A stretch of 64,000 bases of DNA from contig NZ_QOHR01000005.1 of assembly GCF_003385555.1 (NCBI RefSeq), positions 68,709 to 132,708 of the forward strand, read 5' to 3'. A program made the translations under genes and the position numbers. Under the pieces are notes generated by a model. It saw nothing but the letters and a program-made list of their open reading frames with translations. It was not told where the DNA came from and made no database searches. Below are positions 42,931 to 53,364 of the stretch, in pieces (positions within the stretch are counted from its first letter, which is position 1; each line of letters opens with the position of its first letter). The DNA is from Rhodosalinus sediminis. Its GTDB lineage: Bacteria > Pseudomonadota > Alphaproteobacteria > Rhodobacterales > Rhodobacteraceae.

Positions 42931-45900
42931 GGCGGCGCCGCGCGGCCGAGCGCCGCGCGCACGAGGGGCTCCGGCAGCGTCATGAGCGTCGCGTCGCGCG
43001 TCCAGACGAGCGCCGTCTCCACCCGCCGCTCCGGCCAAAGCCGCGCGAGCGCGGCGGCGTAGGCGCCCATCTGCCGCAGCAGCCCCTCGGGCACCTCGTC
43101 CGGGGTCGCCGGCACGGTGCGGTTCGTCTTGAAATCGACGGCCAGCACGTGCTCGGGCCCGACGAGAAGCCGGTCGATCGTGCCGTGCACCCGGCGCCCG
43201 CCGAGCTCCGGCAGATCGGCGGAGACCGGCACCTCGGCGAGCGCCTCCGCCCCGAAGAGCGGCGCCAGCGCCGGGGCGTCGAGCACCCGCTCGGCCTCGG
43301 CCAGAAGCGCGGCGATCTCGCCCTCCGCTGCGGGCTCCGGCCCCGTGCCGAGCAGCGCCCGCGCCAGCGCCGCGCGGTCCGCGCGCGCCGCGTCGGGCAG
43401 ATGCTCCAGCAGGAGATGCAGCCGCGTGCCGTGGAGGAGCGCCGCCTCCTCCGAGAGCCCGGCGTCGCCCGGCAGCGCCTTCGCGCCGCCGAGGTCCGAG
43501 GGCGCGAGCGTCGGCGCGGACAGGACCGGCGCCGGAGCTTCGGTGCGAAAGCGCGGCGGGACCGTGACTGCCGGCCCCTCGGTCTCCGGCACGCCGCCCT
43601 CCGCCGGGGCGGTCCAGTCGCCGTGCTCCAGCCGCAGGCCCGGCCCCTCCTCGAAGCCGAAGTCATGGCGCGCGGCGCCCTCGGCCTCCATCCCGCGGCG
43701 CACCATGTCGTGCCAGGCGTCGCCCGATTGCCCGAGATCCCCCGCCGCGGCGACGATCAGCCAGCTTTCGGCGCGGGTCATGGCGACGTAGAGCAGCCGG
43801 TCGCGCTCGGCCTGCTCGGCCTCGGCGGCGGCGGCGCGGGCGGCGCGCTGGGTCTCGGGCTCCTCGGCCTTCGGCATGGCCCAGATCGGGCGGTCGCCGG
43901 CCATCGGCAGCGGGTCCTGGTGGTTGCGCAGGTCGCGGCGCGCGCAGTCGGGCAGGAGCACCACCGGCGCCTCGAGCCCCTTGGCGCCGTGCACCGTCAT
44001 CACGCGGATGCAGTCGCCCGCGGCGTCCATCTGGCGCTTCACCTCGGAGTCGTCGGTCTGCATCCAGCGCAGGAAGGCGGTCAGGCTGGGCACCTCGCTG
44101 CGCTCCTGCGCCAGCGCCTGCGCGAGCAGCGCGTCGATGCCGTCGGCGGCCTCGGCGCCCAGCCGCCCGATCAGCCTGCGCCGCCCGTCGTGGCGGATGA
44201 GCACCCGCTCCAGAAGGTCGTAGGGCCGGAGGAAATCCGCCTGCGCCATCAGGTCGTCGAAGATGGCCATGGTCTCGGGGAATTCGTCCCGCCGCCGCGT
44301 GAGCGCGCGCCAGAGGTAGCGGTCCGTTCGCCCGTGGGCGAGGTCGAAGAGCGCCTGTTCGCTCCAGCCGAAGAGCGGCGAGCGCAGCGCGCAGGCCAGC
44401 GACAGGTCGTCCTCCGGCAGGTCGAGCACCTGCAGAAGCGCGCCGAGGTCGCGCACCGCGAGCTCCGCGCCGAGCTTCAGCCGGTCGGCCCCGGCCACCG
44501 GCAGCCCCTCCGCCTTGCAGGCGCGGATGATCTCGGCGAAGAGGGCCGAGCGCCGCTGCACGAGGATCAGCACGTCGCCTGCCCGCATCGGCCGCATGGG
44601 CCAGGGCGTGCCGTCGCCCTTGTCCTTCGGGATCGGCGTGCCCTCGTCGATCTGCGCCTTGAGCCACGCGGCGATCCGCCGGGCGAGGCGGATGTCCGGG
44701 CTCCGTTCGCTCGGCCGGTCGACGGGGGCGTACCACGGCGCGGGTTCCTCCGCGGGCGTCTTGGGCACGAGCGGCCAGAGATCGACGCGCCCCGGCATGT
44801 CGCCCTTGAAGGCGATGTGGCGCTCCTCCGGCGTCATGCCGCTGCCGGCGCGGCCGTCGAAGGTCGCGTCCACGAGGCGCAGCACCGCCTGCGACGAACG
44901 GAAGGAATACTGTAGCGCGAGCGATTGCAGCGGCCGCTCGCTCTCCGCGAGGCGGGTGTCGAAATCCGCCTGCATCCGGGCGAAGGCGTCCGGGTCCGCG
45001 CCCTGGAAGGAATAGATCGACTGCTTGCGGTCGCCCACCACGAAGAGGCTGCGCGGCACGTCGGCCCGCGCGCCCTCGCCCGAGGTGAACTCCCGCGCGA
45101 GGCGTTCGATCACCGCCCATTGCTCGGGGCTGGTGTCCTGCGCCTCGTCCACGAGGATGTGGTCGATCCCGCCGTCGAGCTTGTAGAGCACCCAGTCCGC
45201 CACCGCCGGCGCGCGCAGGAGCTCCGCGGCGCGGCGGATCAGGTCGTCGAAGTCGAGCCAACCGCGGCGTTGCTTCTCGCGCTCGTACCGCGCGAGGAAG
45301 GCGCGCGCGAAACCGTGCAGCGCGAGGGTCGCGTCGGCGGCCGCGAGGGCGAGGCGGCGCTCCCGCGCGGCCTCCACCCGGCGCATCAGCGCCTCGAGCG
45401 CCGGCATCTCATCGGCGAGCGGCCCCTCGCGCAGGGTCTTGGTCGGGAAGGCGCCGATCTTGGCGGAAAAGGGCGCCTTGGCGGTCGGACCGTTGAGGAA
45501 CACGTCCTCGAGCACCGGCAGCGCGGCGAGCTCCGGCGCGCCCACCGCGCGCAGCTTCGCGGCTGCCTTGGCGTCGGTCGTCCCGCCCGTCTCCAGCACC
45601 GCGCGGAGGCGGGCGAGAAGCTCCATCTCGCCGCCGAGAAAGACGTCGGCGCGCACGCGCTCGGCGTCGTCGTCCTCCGCCAGCCCGAAGAGCGCCCGCG
45701 CGCCCGCGGCGTCGAGAGGCGGCGTGATCCCGGCGCGGCGGGACAGGATGCTGCGGCAGAGCCGGGTGAGATCGGCGTCGGGCGCGATCTCCGTCACGGC
45801 GGAAAGCTGCGCCGCGTCGGCGTCGCGCGCCATCGCCTCGACGATCTCCTCGATCAGGAGATCGCCCGCGCGCTCCTCCATCTCGGTGAAGGCCGGGCTG

Positions 45901-46322
45901 ACGCCCGCCTCCAGCGGGAAGCGGCGCAGGAGCGCGGCGCAGAAGGCGTGGATCGTCATGATCTTCAGCCCGCCGGGCGCTTCGATCGCGCGGGCGAAGA
46001 GCGTCCGCGCGCGGGCGAGGTCGTCGGCCCCGCCGGGCCGCTCCTGCCCGAGCCCCGCGAGCGCCGCGCGCAGATCGGCCTCCGGCAGCATCGCCCATTC
46101 GCCGAGCCGCGCGAAGAGGCGGTTCTGCATCTCGCTCGCCGCGGCCTTGGTGTAGGTCAGGCAGAGGATGTGCTCGGGCAGCACGCCGTCGAGCAGCAGC
46201 CGCGCCACCCGGTCGGTGAGCACCTTGGTCTTGCCCGAGCCCGCGTTCGCCGAGACCCAGACCGAGGCGCCCGGATCGGCCGCCTGCGCCTGCGCTTCGC
46301 TCGCCGCGTCGCGGGGGGTCAT
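42927..46322 (-). CDS. addA: Double-strand break repair helicase-nuclease AddA
   Basis: This 1131-residue UvrD-type helicase with a C-terminal RecB-family nuclease domain processes double-strand ends for RecA-mediated repair. Walker A is ANAGSGKT at about residues 25-32, followed by [12 protein letters not shown] (motif Ia), [18 protein letters not shown] (motif II), [15 protein letters not shown] (motif III) and [15 protein letters not shown] (motif V). The nuclease core AVDFKTNR lies near the C-terminus. The ATG at 46322 overlaps the addB stop (ATGA). Confidence 0.96.
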   Translation of the reverse strand: MTPRDAASEAQAQAADPGASVWVSANAGSGKTKVLTDRVARLLLDGVLPEHILCLTYTKAAASEMQNRLFARLGEWAMLPEADLRAALAGLGQERPGGADDLARARTLFARAIEAPGGLKIMTIHAFCAALLRRFPLEAGVSPAFTEMEERAGDLLIEEIVEAMARDADAAQLSAVTEIAPDADLTRLCRSILSRRAGITPPLDAAGARALFGLAEDDDAERVRADVFLGGEMELLARLRAVLETGGTTDAKAAAKLRAVGAPELAALPVLEDVFLNGPTAKAPFSAKIGAFPTKTLREGPLADEMPALEALMRRVEAARERRLALAAADATLALHGFARAFLARYEREKQRRGWLDFDDLIRRAAELLRAPAVADWVLYKLDGGIDHILVDEAQDTSPEQWAVIERLAREFTSGEGARADVPRSLFVVGDRKQSIYSFQGADPDAFARMQADFDTRLAESERPLQSLALQYSFRSSQAVLRLVDATFDGRAGSGMTPEERHIAFKGDMPGRVDLWPLVPKTPAEEPAPWYAPVDRPSERSPDIRLARRIAAWLKAQIDEGTPIPKDKGDGTPWPMRPMRAGDVLILVQRRSALFAEIIRACKAEGLPVAGADRLKLGAELAVRDLGALLQVLDLPEDDLSLACALRSPLFGWSEQALFDLAHGRTDRYLWRALTRRRDEFPETMAIFDDLMAQADFLRPYDLLERVLIRHDGRRRLIGRLGAEAADGIDALLAQALAQERSEVPSLTAFLRWMQTDDSEVKRQMDAAGDCIRVMTVHGAKGLEAPVVLLPDCARRDLRNHQDPLPMAGDRPIWAMPKAEEPETQRAARAAAAEAEQAERDRLLYVAMTRAESWLIVAAAGDLGQSGDAWHDMVRRGMEAEGAARHDFGFEEGPGLRLEHGDWTAPAEGGVPETEGPAVTVPPRFRTEAPAPVLSAPTLAPSDLGGAKALPGDAGLSEEAALLHGTRLHLLLEHLPDAARADRAALARALLGTGPEPAAEGEIAALLAEAERVLDAPALAPLFGAEALAEVPVSADLPELGGRRVHGTIDRLLVGPEHVLAVDFKTNRTVPATPDEVPEGLLRQMGAYAAALARLWPERRVETALVWTRDATLMTLPEPLVRAALGRAAPP

Positions 46323-49276
46323 GAAAGGTCCTCCGGATGGATGGGGTCGGCCTCCTCCCATTCGCCGAAGCGGGCGAGGTGGTCGTAGCCGTTGTCGTAG
46401 GGCATGCGCTCCATCGCCCGGCGCGCGGTGAAGCCCTGCTCGGGGTCGAGGTGGCGCCGCATGAGATGCGCGAACTCCGTCCAGACCTGCGCGGCGGTGA
46501 CGCGGCCCTTGTCCGGGTCCGCCACCTCGGCGAGCGGCGCGGGCACCTCCTTCGGCGCGCGTCCGAGCCCGATGTAGACCGCGCGCGCCACCGGGGCGGG
46601 GCCGAGCGTTTCGAAGGCGCCCTCCTCGGCCATCGCCGCCTCGAGCAGAAGCTGCTTGTCGAAGTGAAGCTGCTGCTTCGCGCTCGGCGGGTCGCCCGTC
46701 TTGTAGTCGTAGATATGGAGCCGCCCCTCGGCGTCGCGGTCGATGCGGTCGGCCTTGCCCCGGAGCGTCACGCCGAGGTCGGCGAGCTGCGCCGCGCCGC
46801 GTTCCTCCAGCAGGACCGGCTCGGCGCGTTTTCGGCGCGCCGCCTCGCCCTCGACGATCCACGCCGCCACGCGGGCGAGGCGCGCGCGCCACTGCATCCG
46901 CGTCGCCGCCCAGGGCACCGCCCCGGCGAGGACGGCCTCTGCCGTCGCCATGAGCTCCGCGACCGTCGTGCGCTCCGGCGCGTCCCGCGTGGCGGCGACG
47001 AAGCGGTCGAGCACCTCGTGGATCGCCGTGCCGCGCAGGAGCGCGTCGGGCGGCCGGTCGAGCGGATCGAGCGGGCGCAACCCGAGAACGTGGCGCGCGT
47101 AGATCGCGTACGGATCGCGGATCAGCGTCTGCACCTCCGTCACCGACAGCGACCGGGGCCGCGCGGGCACCGGCGGGCGCGGCGCGGGCCGGCGCGCGGC
47201 GGGCAGCGCCTCCGCCTCTTCCAGCGCCGCGCCAAGCCGCAGCCAGTGGCGCCCGCGGTCCCGCATCCCGTCGAGCGCGGCGCGCCCGCCCTGATCGGGC
47301 AGCCCGTGCAGCAGGTTCGTCAGGCGATTGAGCCAGCGCGCCGGGACGGTCGGCGCCTCCTCGGAGCGCGCGGCGCGTGTCAGCCAGACCTCGCGCGCGC
47401 CGGCGGCCTGCTGAAAATCATGCGCGGCGAGCCCGATCCGCCGCTCCGGCAGGAGAAGCCCCGCGCGATGGCGCAGCGCGCGGTTGAGCCACGGGTCGGG
47501 CGCGGGCGCCTCGGGCCAGCTGCCCTCGTTCAGGCCGCCGAGGATCAGCAGATCGGCCCCCTGCACCCGCGCCTCCAGCGTGCCCCAGATGCGGATGCCG
47601 GGGTGCGGCGCCTCGATGTCGTGCACCGCCTCGCCCTGCAGGAGCGTGGCCAGCAGATCGGCGAAGGTCGCCGCGTCCATCGCGCCGCCCGCCGCGGCCT
47701 CCCGTTCGAGCCCGGCGTAGAGGGTGGCGGCCTTGCGCCCCGCCTCCCGCTCCCAGAGGGCGCCCGCGCCCTCCGCCTCCGGCCCGGCGGCGAGGCGCTC
47801 GGCCCGGGCGCGCAGCGCCGCCGCATGCCCGGCGAGCGGCAGCGTCTCCGGCGCGGCGTCGAGGCAGGCGCCGAGCCACGCCGCCCAGTCCGCCGCGGCC
47901 GGGTCGCTCATCCCCGCCGCCCAGCGCGCGAAATCCGCCGCCCCCGGCTGCGGCACCGCCTCGCGGCGCAGCCAGAGCTCCAGCTCGCGCGCCAAGCGCA
48001 GGTGGCGGTTGCGCTCCGCCCCGGAGTGGGTCAGCGGATGCCGGACGAGCGCCATGACCTCGCCCGCGCCGGGCGGGCGCGCGGCGAGCCCCGCGACCAT
48101 CCGCAAAAAGCGCCCCGGCGCGGAAAGGTGCAGGGGCCGCCCCGCGCTGTCGTCGGGCACGATCCCCCACCCGGCGAGCCGCGCCTCCACCTGCCGGGTC
48201 AGCCCGCGGTCGGGGGTGATGAGCGCGGCGCTCTGCCCGGTTTCGGCCGCCTCCCGGAGGCGCAGCGTGATGGCGAGCGCCTCCTCCCGCTGGCTCGGCG
48301 CCTCGACGAGGGTGAGCCCCGCGCAGGCCGGCCCCGGATCGCCCAGCGCCGGCCCCTCGGCCAGCCACTGATCCGTCACCGGCGCCGGCCGGAGCGCGAG
48401 GGAGATCAGCCGGTTGCGCGCCGGATCGGAGAGCGCCTCCGCCTGCCAGAGCCGCACGTCGCCGGGCCGCGCGCCCAGCGCCTCCATCAGCCGGCGGAAG
48501 CGGTACTGCGGATGATCCTCCCCGCTCAGGGCGTCGCCCATGCCGTTCCAGACGGCCTCCGGCAGGTGAAAATCGAAGCCGGGCAGCACCACCGCCCCCT
48601 GCGGCAGGCGCGCCACGGCCTCCATCAGCCGCGCCACCGCCCCGCGCGAGCCGGTGGAGCCGGCGACGATCACCGGATGCGCCGGCGGCGCGGCGTCCCA
48701 GGCCGCGATGCGCCGCTCGATCGCCGCGCGCAGCCGCGCGCCGGGGTCCGGCGGCGCATCGAGCGCGGCGAGGTAGTCGCGCGCGATCGAGAGAAACTCG
48801 AGCGCGCGCTGCCAGTGCCCCGACTGGTCCGAAACGTCGAGAGAGAGGACCGTCTCCGGGTCCACCCCCTCGACCCCCATCTCGTCCATCAGCGCGGCGA
48901 GGCTGTCGGTCAGATCGAAGAGCGCGGCCTCCGGCGCGAGGTCGGGCCGCGCCTCGATCAGCCGCGCGACGAGTTGCGACAGCTCCAGCCGGCGGCGGAG
49001 CGGCGGCACCGCGGGCGGCAGGTCGGCGAGGTCTGCGGCCTCCGACAGGTCGGTGACGAGCCGGATGCGCGGCAGCAGCACCGGCGGCCCGGCGTCGAAG
49101 ATCGCGCGCAGCCGCCGCGCCATGCGCTCGGTGTTCACGATGAGTTCGACCCGCGCCATCGCCTCGGGCGGGGCGCCCGCGAGCCGCGCGCGCAGCCCCG
49201 CGACCAGCGCCGCCGGGAAATCCGCGCCCGGCGGCAGGCCGAAGAGCCGGGGCGCGCCCTCCTCAGGTCCGAACAC
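46319..49276 (-). CDS. addB: Double-strand break repair protein AddB
   Basis: This 985-residue partner of AddA has a degenerate helicase-like body and a C-terminal RecB-family nuclease domain (SVTEVQTLIRDPYAIYARHV; ILGGLNEGSWP in the body; IYDYKTGDPPS nuclease motif near the end). This is the alphaproteobacterial AddB type. I see no clear Walker A at the N-terminus, as usual for this branch. The start overlaps the murU stop by 14 bp. Confidence 0.94.
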   Translation of the reverse strand: MFGPEEGAPRLFGLPPGADFPAALVAGLRARLAGAPPEAMARVELIVNTERMARRLRAIFDAGPPVLLPRIRLVTDLSEAADLADLPPAVPPLRRRLELSQLVARLIEARPDLAPEAALFDLTDSLAALMDEMGVEGVDPETVLSLDVSDQSGHWQRALEFLSIARDYLAALDAPPDPGARLRAAIERRIAAWDAAPPAHPVIVAGSTGSRGAVARLMEAVARLPQGAVVLPGFDFHLPEAVWNGMGDALSGEDHPQYRFRRLMEALGARPGDVRLWQAEALSDPARNRLISLALRPAPVTDQWLAEGPALGDPGPACAGLTLVEAPSQREEALAITLRLREAAETGQSAALITPDRGLTRQVEARLAGWGIVPDDSAGRPLHLSAPGRFLRMVAGLAARPPGAGEVMALVRHPLTHSGAERNRHLRLARELELWLRREAVPQPGAADFARWAAGMSDPAAADWAAWLGACLDAAPETLPLAGHAAALRARAERLAAGPEAEGAGALWEREAGRKAATLYAGLEREAAAGGAMDAATFADLLATLLQGEAVHDIEAPHPGIRIWGTLEARVQGADLLILGGLNEGSWPEAPAPDPWLNRALRHRAGLLLPERRIGLAAHDFQQAAGAREVWLTRAARSEEAPTVPARWLNRLTNLLHGLPDQGGRAALDGMRDRGRHWLRLGAALEEAEALPAARRPAPRPPVPARPRSLSVTEVQTLIRDPYAIYARHVLGLRPLDPLDRPPDALLRGTAIHEVLDRFVAATRDAPERTTVAELMATAEAVLAGAVPWAATRMQWRARLARVAAWIVEGEAARRKRAEPVLLEERGAAQLADLGVTLRGKADRIDRDAEGRLHIYDYKTGDPPSAKQQLHFDKQLLLEAAMAEEGAFETLGPAPVARAVYIGLGRAPKEVPAPLAEVADPDKGRVTAAQVWTEFAHLMRRHLDPEQGFTARRAMERMPYDNGYDHLARFGEWEEADPIHPEDLS

Positions 49277-49955
49277 CGCCGCCCTCCGTCAGCATCGCCT
49301 CGGCCGCCGCGATCCCCTCGGGGCGGCCCACGTCGCACCAGTGCCCCGGATAGAGGAGCGCGTGCAGCGTGCCCCGCGCGATCATCCCGTCCCAGACGCG
49401 GTTGAGCGAAAAGACGCGCTCGGGCACCGCGGCGACCGGGCCCGCCGCGGTGATCTGCGCCCCGGTGAAGACCGCCCCCGGCCCGCGCGTCGCCCGCCCG
49501 TCGGGGGCGATGGCGAAATCGCCCGCGCCCGCGTGGCTCCGCGCCCGCGCGGGCGGCACGCAGAGCAACAGCGCCTCCATCCGCGCCGGGTCCCAGGCCT
49601 CCGCCAGCATCCGCAGGGGGTTCGGCCCGGCCCAGACGGCGTCCGTGTTGAGCGTGAAAACCGGGTCCGCGTCGAGCTGCGGGAGCGCCGCGCGCAGGCC
49701 GCCCCCGGTGTCGAGGATCGCCTCCGCCTCGTGTGACACGCGCACCTCCGTCCCGGCGAGATGCGCGGCGACTTGTTCGGCGCGGTAGTGGGCGTTCGCC
49801 ACGATGCGCCCCGGCGCGACGCCCCGCGCGATGTCCAGCGCGTGATCGAGGAGCGGTCGGCCCGCCACCTCGATCAGGGGCTTCGGCCGATCCGCCGTCA
49901 GCGCGCCCATCCGCGTGCCGAAACCCGCGGCGAAGAGCATCACCGCCCCCCTCAC
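49263..49955 (-). CDS. murU: N-acetylmuramate-1-phosphate uridylyltransferase MurU-like
   Basis: This 230-residue nucleotidyltransferase has MLFAAGFGTRMGALTADRPK (nucleotide loop), VAGRPLLDHAL and LNTDAVW (metal Asp). In the recycling pathway described for Pseudomonas and relatives, AmgK makes MurNAc-1-phosphate and MurU converts it to UDP-MurNAc, bypassing de novo synthesis and fosfomycin inhibition. The start is GTG at 49955, overlapping the amgK stop as GTGA. The pairing with amgK is the main reason for the specific name. Confidence 0.87.
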   Translation of the reverse strand: MRGAVMLFAAGFGTRMGALTADRPKPLIEVAGRPLLDHALDIARGVAPGRIVANAHYRAEQVAAHLAGTEVRVSHEAEAILDTGGGLRAALPQLDADPVFTLNTDAVWAGPNPLRMLAEAWDPARMEALLLCVPPARARSHAGAGDFAIAPDGRATRGPGAVFTGAQITAAGPVAAVPERVFSLNRVWDGMIARGTLHALLYPGHWCDVGRPEGIAAAEAMLTEGGGVRT

Positions 49956-50914
49956 GCCGCGCTCCGCGGGGCCGGAAGCTCGGCGAGCGCGCGGGCCACG
50001 CCCGCCGCCGCCGGGTGGGCGAGATCGGCCCGGAGCTGGCGCCAGACGCGCGGCATGAGGGCGAGATACCGCGGTTTGCCCGCCCCCGCCAGCCGCGCGA
50101 AGATGCCGAGGATGCGCAGGTTGCGCTGCACGGCGAGCAGCGCCAGCGCCGCCTCCGTCTCGGCCCGTGCGCGGCCCGTGGCGGCGAGCCATGCGGCGAG
50201 CGCGGCCTCCGCCGCCTCGGCCGAGACGTCGCGGCGCGCGTCCCGGGTGAGCGAGGCGAGGTCGTAGGCCGGGTGCCCGGCGACCGCGTCCTGAAAATCC
50301 AGCAGCCCGAGGCGCGCGGGCCCCGCGCGCTCCGGCAGCCAGACGAGGTTTTCGGCGTGGAAATCGCGCAGGACGGGGACCGGCGCCTCCGCCGGTAGAG
50401 CCCCGAGCGCGTCGCGCAGCACCGCCTCGGTCGCGTCCCGATGCGCCGGGGCGAGGTGAGGCGCGTAGTGCGTGAAGAGCGGCGCCACCGCCTGCGCGAG
50501 GCGCTCGGGCGTGGCGAGGGGCCAGTCGGCGGGCGGCGCGTGCCGCTGGAGCGCGGCGAGCGTTTCACCAGCGGCGGCGTAGAGGGCGGGCTCCGCCCCG
50601 GGTCGCGCCGTGGCCTCCCGCGCGACGAGCGCGTCGCCCAGGTCCTCCAGCAGCAGAAAGCCCGCCGCGTCGTCGGCCGCGTAGACCTCCGGCGCGCTCA
50701 GCCCCGCGCCGCGCAGGAACGCCGCGACGCGGCGGAAGGGGCGCATGTCCTCCCCGGTGGCCGGGTCGGCGTCCATCAGGACCGCGCGCGCGCCGTCCAC
50801 CCGCGTGAGCCGCAGGTAGCGCCGCGCGGAGGCGTCCCCGGCGAGCGGAGTCACCGCCGCATCGCCCCAGCCCGCCGCGTGAAGGACCGCCGCGCGCGCC
50901 GCCTCACGCGTCAT
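49952..50914 (-). CDS. amgK: Anomeric N-acetylglucosamine/N-acetylmuramate kinase AmgK-like
   Basis: This 320-residue aminoglycoside-phosphotransferase-fold kinase has a GDASARRYLRL glycine-rich region, FLLLEDLGD hinge, catalytic LRDFHAENLVWL and metal-binding LLDFQDAVAGHPAYDL. It is predicted to phosphorylate the anomeric hydroxyl of recycled MurNAc. Although of the antibiotic-resistance APH fold, the tsaE-amgK-murU context points to cell-wall recycling. It overlaps tsaE by 11 bp. Confidence 0.88.
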   Translation of the reverse strand: MTREAARAAVLHAAGWGDAAVTPLAGDASARRYLRLTRVDGARAVLMDADPATGEDMRPFRRVAAFLRGAGLSAPEVYAADDAAGFLLLEDLGDALVAREATARPGAEPALYAAAGETLAALQRHAPPADWPLATPERLAQAVAPLFTHYAPHLAPAHRDATEAVLRDALGALPAEAPVPVLRDFHAENLVWLPERAGPARLGLLDFQDAVAGHPAYDLASLTRDARRDVSAEAAEAALAAWLAATGRARAETEAALALLAVQRNLRILGIFARLAGAGKPRYLALMPRVWRQLRADLAHPAAAGVARALAELPAPRSAA

Positions 50915-51386
50915 CGTGCAGGTCCTCGAGCCGCGCGGCCCAGTCGCCCGCCGACCAGCTGAGCCTCGCGCGCCGCGCCGCCCCGTCCTCCACCGGCGCG
51001 AGGGTCACGGTGAGGGCGCTCGCGGGCGCCGCCGCGCCCAGCCGCTCGGGCCATTCGACGAGGCAGATGGCGCTGCCGAAGGCCTCCTCCAGCCCCAGCT
51101 CTGCGAGTTCGTCGGGATCGCCCAGCCGGTAGAGATCGGCGTGCCAGATCGGCCCGCTTCGCCCGGCATAGGTCTGAACGAGGGTGTAGGTGGGCGAGGG
51201 GATGTCCTCCGGCACGTCCAGAAGCGCGGTGATGAGCGCGCGGGCGAGATGCGATTTCCCCGCCCCGACCGGCCCCTCGAGCAGGAGCGTGTCGCCCGGG
51301 CGCAGCCGGGCCGCGAGCCGCCGCGCGAGCGCGTCGGTCGCCTCGGGCGAGGGGAGGTGCAGCGTGACGCCGTCGGGTGCGGTCAT
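50904..51386 (-). CDS. tsaE: tRNA threonylcarbamoyladenosine biosynthesis ATPase TsaE
   Basis: This 160-residue P-loop protein is needed for t6A37 formation with TsaB, TsaC and TsaD. Walker A is GPVGAGKSHLARALI, SPTYTLVQTY is the switch segment, and HADLYRLGDPDEL and VEWPERLG complete the family pattern. tsaD is 9 kb away. It is preceded by 227 bp without an obvious gene. Confidence 0.95.
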   Translation of the reverse strand: MTAPDGVTLHLPSPEATDALARRLAARLRPGDTLLLEGPVGAGKSHLARALITALLDVPEDIPSPTYTLVQTYAGRSGPIWHADLYRLGDPDELAELGLEEAFGSAICLVEWPERLGAAAPASALTVTLAPVEDGAARRARLSWSAGDWAARLEDLHDDA

Positions 51387-51613
51387 GGCGGCAGACTACC
51401 GCCCACGCACGCCCCTGCAAGCCCGCCCGCCGGGTCAGCGCCGGGCCCCGGGCCCGTGGCCGATCCTCGGCAGCGCCGCAGTGTCGCGCGCGGCCGCGGC
51501 GCAGGACGACAGGACGCCGGCGGCGCACCGTCCCGCGCCGCCCCCGCGCGGCCGGCGGCTGGCCGCGGCTCGGATCGCGGGGGATCGCGCGCCGGGCCGC
51601 ACCTCGGCGGGCG
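51387..51613. other. Intergenic gap between the PAS gene and tsaE
   Basis: These 227 bp are GC-rich with no credible coding frame, hairpin-plus-T terminator or clear promoter that I can support. They separate the PAS-domain gene from tsaE, so the two may or may not share a transcript. Confidence 0.5.
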
Positions 51614-53116
51614 TCATGGCGCGGTCGCGACCGGGGGCGGCAGGGCGGCGGGCTGCGTTCGGCGGAACCGCGCGAGCCGGGCCCCGCCCGGCAGCGGGGT
51701 GAGCCGCAGTTCGGCGACCGCGCCGTCGCGCAGGGTCAGGCGCCCGTGCCACTGCGCGGCCTCGCCCTCCGCGTCGAGCGCGGCGCGCAGCCCCGCCCAG
51801 TCGGGTCCGGGCCGGCAGCCGGCCTGCCAGAGCGCGACGGCCTCCGCCGCGGTGGTGGCCTCGAGCCTCGTGTCGGGCGCGCCGCCCCAGAGCTCCCGGT
51901 AGGCGGCGTTGGTCAAGATGATTTCCCCCTGTGCCGAGACGACCGCGATCGCCTCGTCCAGCGCGTCGAGCACCGATTGCCCGAGTTCGAGGTCGGTGCG
52001 GAAGCGGCGGGTCAGCGAGACCTCGCTCGTGGCGTCCTCGATCACCACGGCGAGCGCGCCGTCCGCCTGCGGCCGCGCGGCGACCCGGTAGACGAGGCCG
52101 CTCGGCAGGGTCCAGCTGTCGGTGTGCTCCGCGCCGCCGCCGGGGCGCGTCAGCGCGTCGAGACGCGCGCGCCACGCCGCGGGGTCGCGGGGCGGCGGCA
52201 TCACCTCCGCCTCGCGCAGCAGATCGAAGAAGGTCACGAGATCCGGCCGCGCGCTCAGCCGGTCCGCGGGCAGGCCCGTCAGGTCGAGCAGCGCCGGATT
52301 GAACAGCGCGAGCCGCCGGTCGCGGTCGAAGACGGCGAGACCCTCGGGGAGCTGCGCGAAGATCCGGGTGAGCGTCTGCACGAAGGCGCGCTCGGCGACG
52401 GCGCCCTGAACCGCGGCATCCGCGGGCGTCGCGTGGCCGAGGGTGAGCGCCCCCTCGGGCCGCAGCGTGATGTCGAACCAGCGCCGCGCGCCGCTGTCCG
52501 GCATGACGAGAGAGACGCGCCCGTCGTCCTCCGGGGTGGGGGCGAACAGGCGCGGCAGCGCCGTCCCCTCCGCCCAGCTCCGGATCTCGAGGGCGAGCGC
52601 GCGATAGGCCGCGTTGGTCCAGGTCACGCGCCCGCTCGCGTCCTCGAGCCACGCGGGATCGCTGCAGAGCCCCGCGGCGGTGCGCATCGCGCGCAGGTCC
52701 AGCCGGTCGAGCACGTCCCGATGCCGCGCGGCGGCGTCGGGCGCGCGGTCCTCGAGCGTGAGGCGCAGGAGGCCGGGCGCCTCGCGCGCGATGGTCAGGG
52801 CGCCGCGCGTATCCTCGAGCTTTCGCGGCGCGCCGTCCTCCGCCGCCTCGGCCGTGGCGGGGAAGGCGGCGAAGCGGCGCGCGAAAACGGCCGCGAGCGC
52901 GGCCCAGTCCGCGCCGCCCCCCGCGAGATCGTCGAGAAGCGCCTGCGCGGCGGGCGTCGCATCCGCCACCTCGCCCCCGTCGACGAGCAGCGCGACACGC
53001 TCCGGCGGCGCGGTCGCGGCCTGCGTGTCGCCCGGCCGCCGGCGCAGCATCGCGACGGCGAGCGCGGCGCCCGCAAGGCTGGCGGCGGTGATGGCGAGCA
53101 GCGTGTCGAGCCCCAA
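51614..53116 (-). CDS. Membrane-anchored multi-PAS protein without an output domain
   Basis: This 500-residue protein has an N-terminal transmembrane helix (LLAITAASLAGAALAVAMLR) and at least two or three PAS-like modules: WLEDASGRVTWTNAAYRALA near residue 170, LPEGLAVFDRDRRLALFNPA near 280, and ALDEAIAVVSAQGEIILTNA near 405. It ends soon after the last PAS; no histidine-kinase, GGDEF or phosphatase domain follows. It starts with TTG; the hydrophobic anchor begins at once, which supports that choice. The role is unknown, perhaps as a sensory partner for another protein. Confidence 0.78.
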   Translation of the reverse strand: MGLDTLLAITAASLAGAALAVAMLRRRPGDTQAATAPPERVALLVDGGEVADATPAAQALLDDLAGGGADWAALAAVFARRFAAFPATAEAAEDGAPRKLEDTRGALTIAREAPGLLRLTLEDRAPDAAARHRDVLDRLDLRAMRTAAGLCSDPAWLEDASGRVTWTNAAYRALALEIRSWAEGTALPRLFAPTPEDDGRVSLVMPDSGARRWFDITLRPEGALTLGHATPADAAVQGAVAERAFVQTLTRIFAQLPEGLAVFDRDRRLALFNPALLDLTGLPADRLSARPDLVTFFDLLREAEVMPPPRDPAAWRARLDALTRPGGGAEHTDSWTLPSGLVYRVAARPQADGALAVVIEDATSEVSLTRRFRTDLELGQSVLDALDEAIAVVSAQGEIILTNAAYRELWGGAPDTRLEATTAAEAVALWQAGCRPGPDWAGLRAALDAEGEAAQWHGRLTLRDGAVAELRLTPLPGGARLARFRRTQPAALPPPVATAP

Positions 53117-53364
53117 GTCCGTCCCCCGGTGCGCATCCCCGATCGGGGCAGGTGTGCCGCACCACGGTAAAGGAAGGGTTAAGCCCGCTGGTCCGCGATG
53201 ATCCGGCGGTCCCGCCTGCGATGGCGCACGGGCGCGCCGTCGCCGCCGCCACGCCGCACGGGGCGCGCCCCCGGGGGCCGCGTCGGGATGGACGCCGCCG
53301 CGATCTGCGCGGCGCGACCGGGCGCCGAGACCCCGCGACCGGCTGCCTCGTCAGGCGGGCGCCC

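Noticed and set aside
46323-46892. N-terminal extension of addA by 190 codons
   Set aside because: It overlaps addB coding sequence in another frame and is Arg/Gly-rich; conserved AddA begins at [11 protein letters not shown] with an ATGA overlap.
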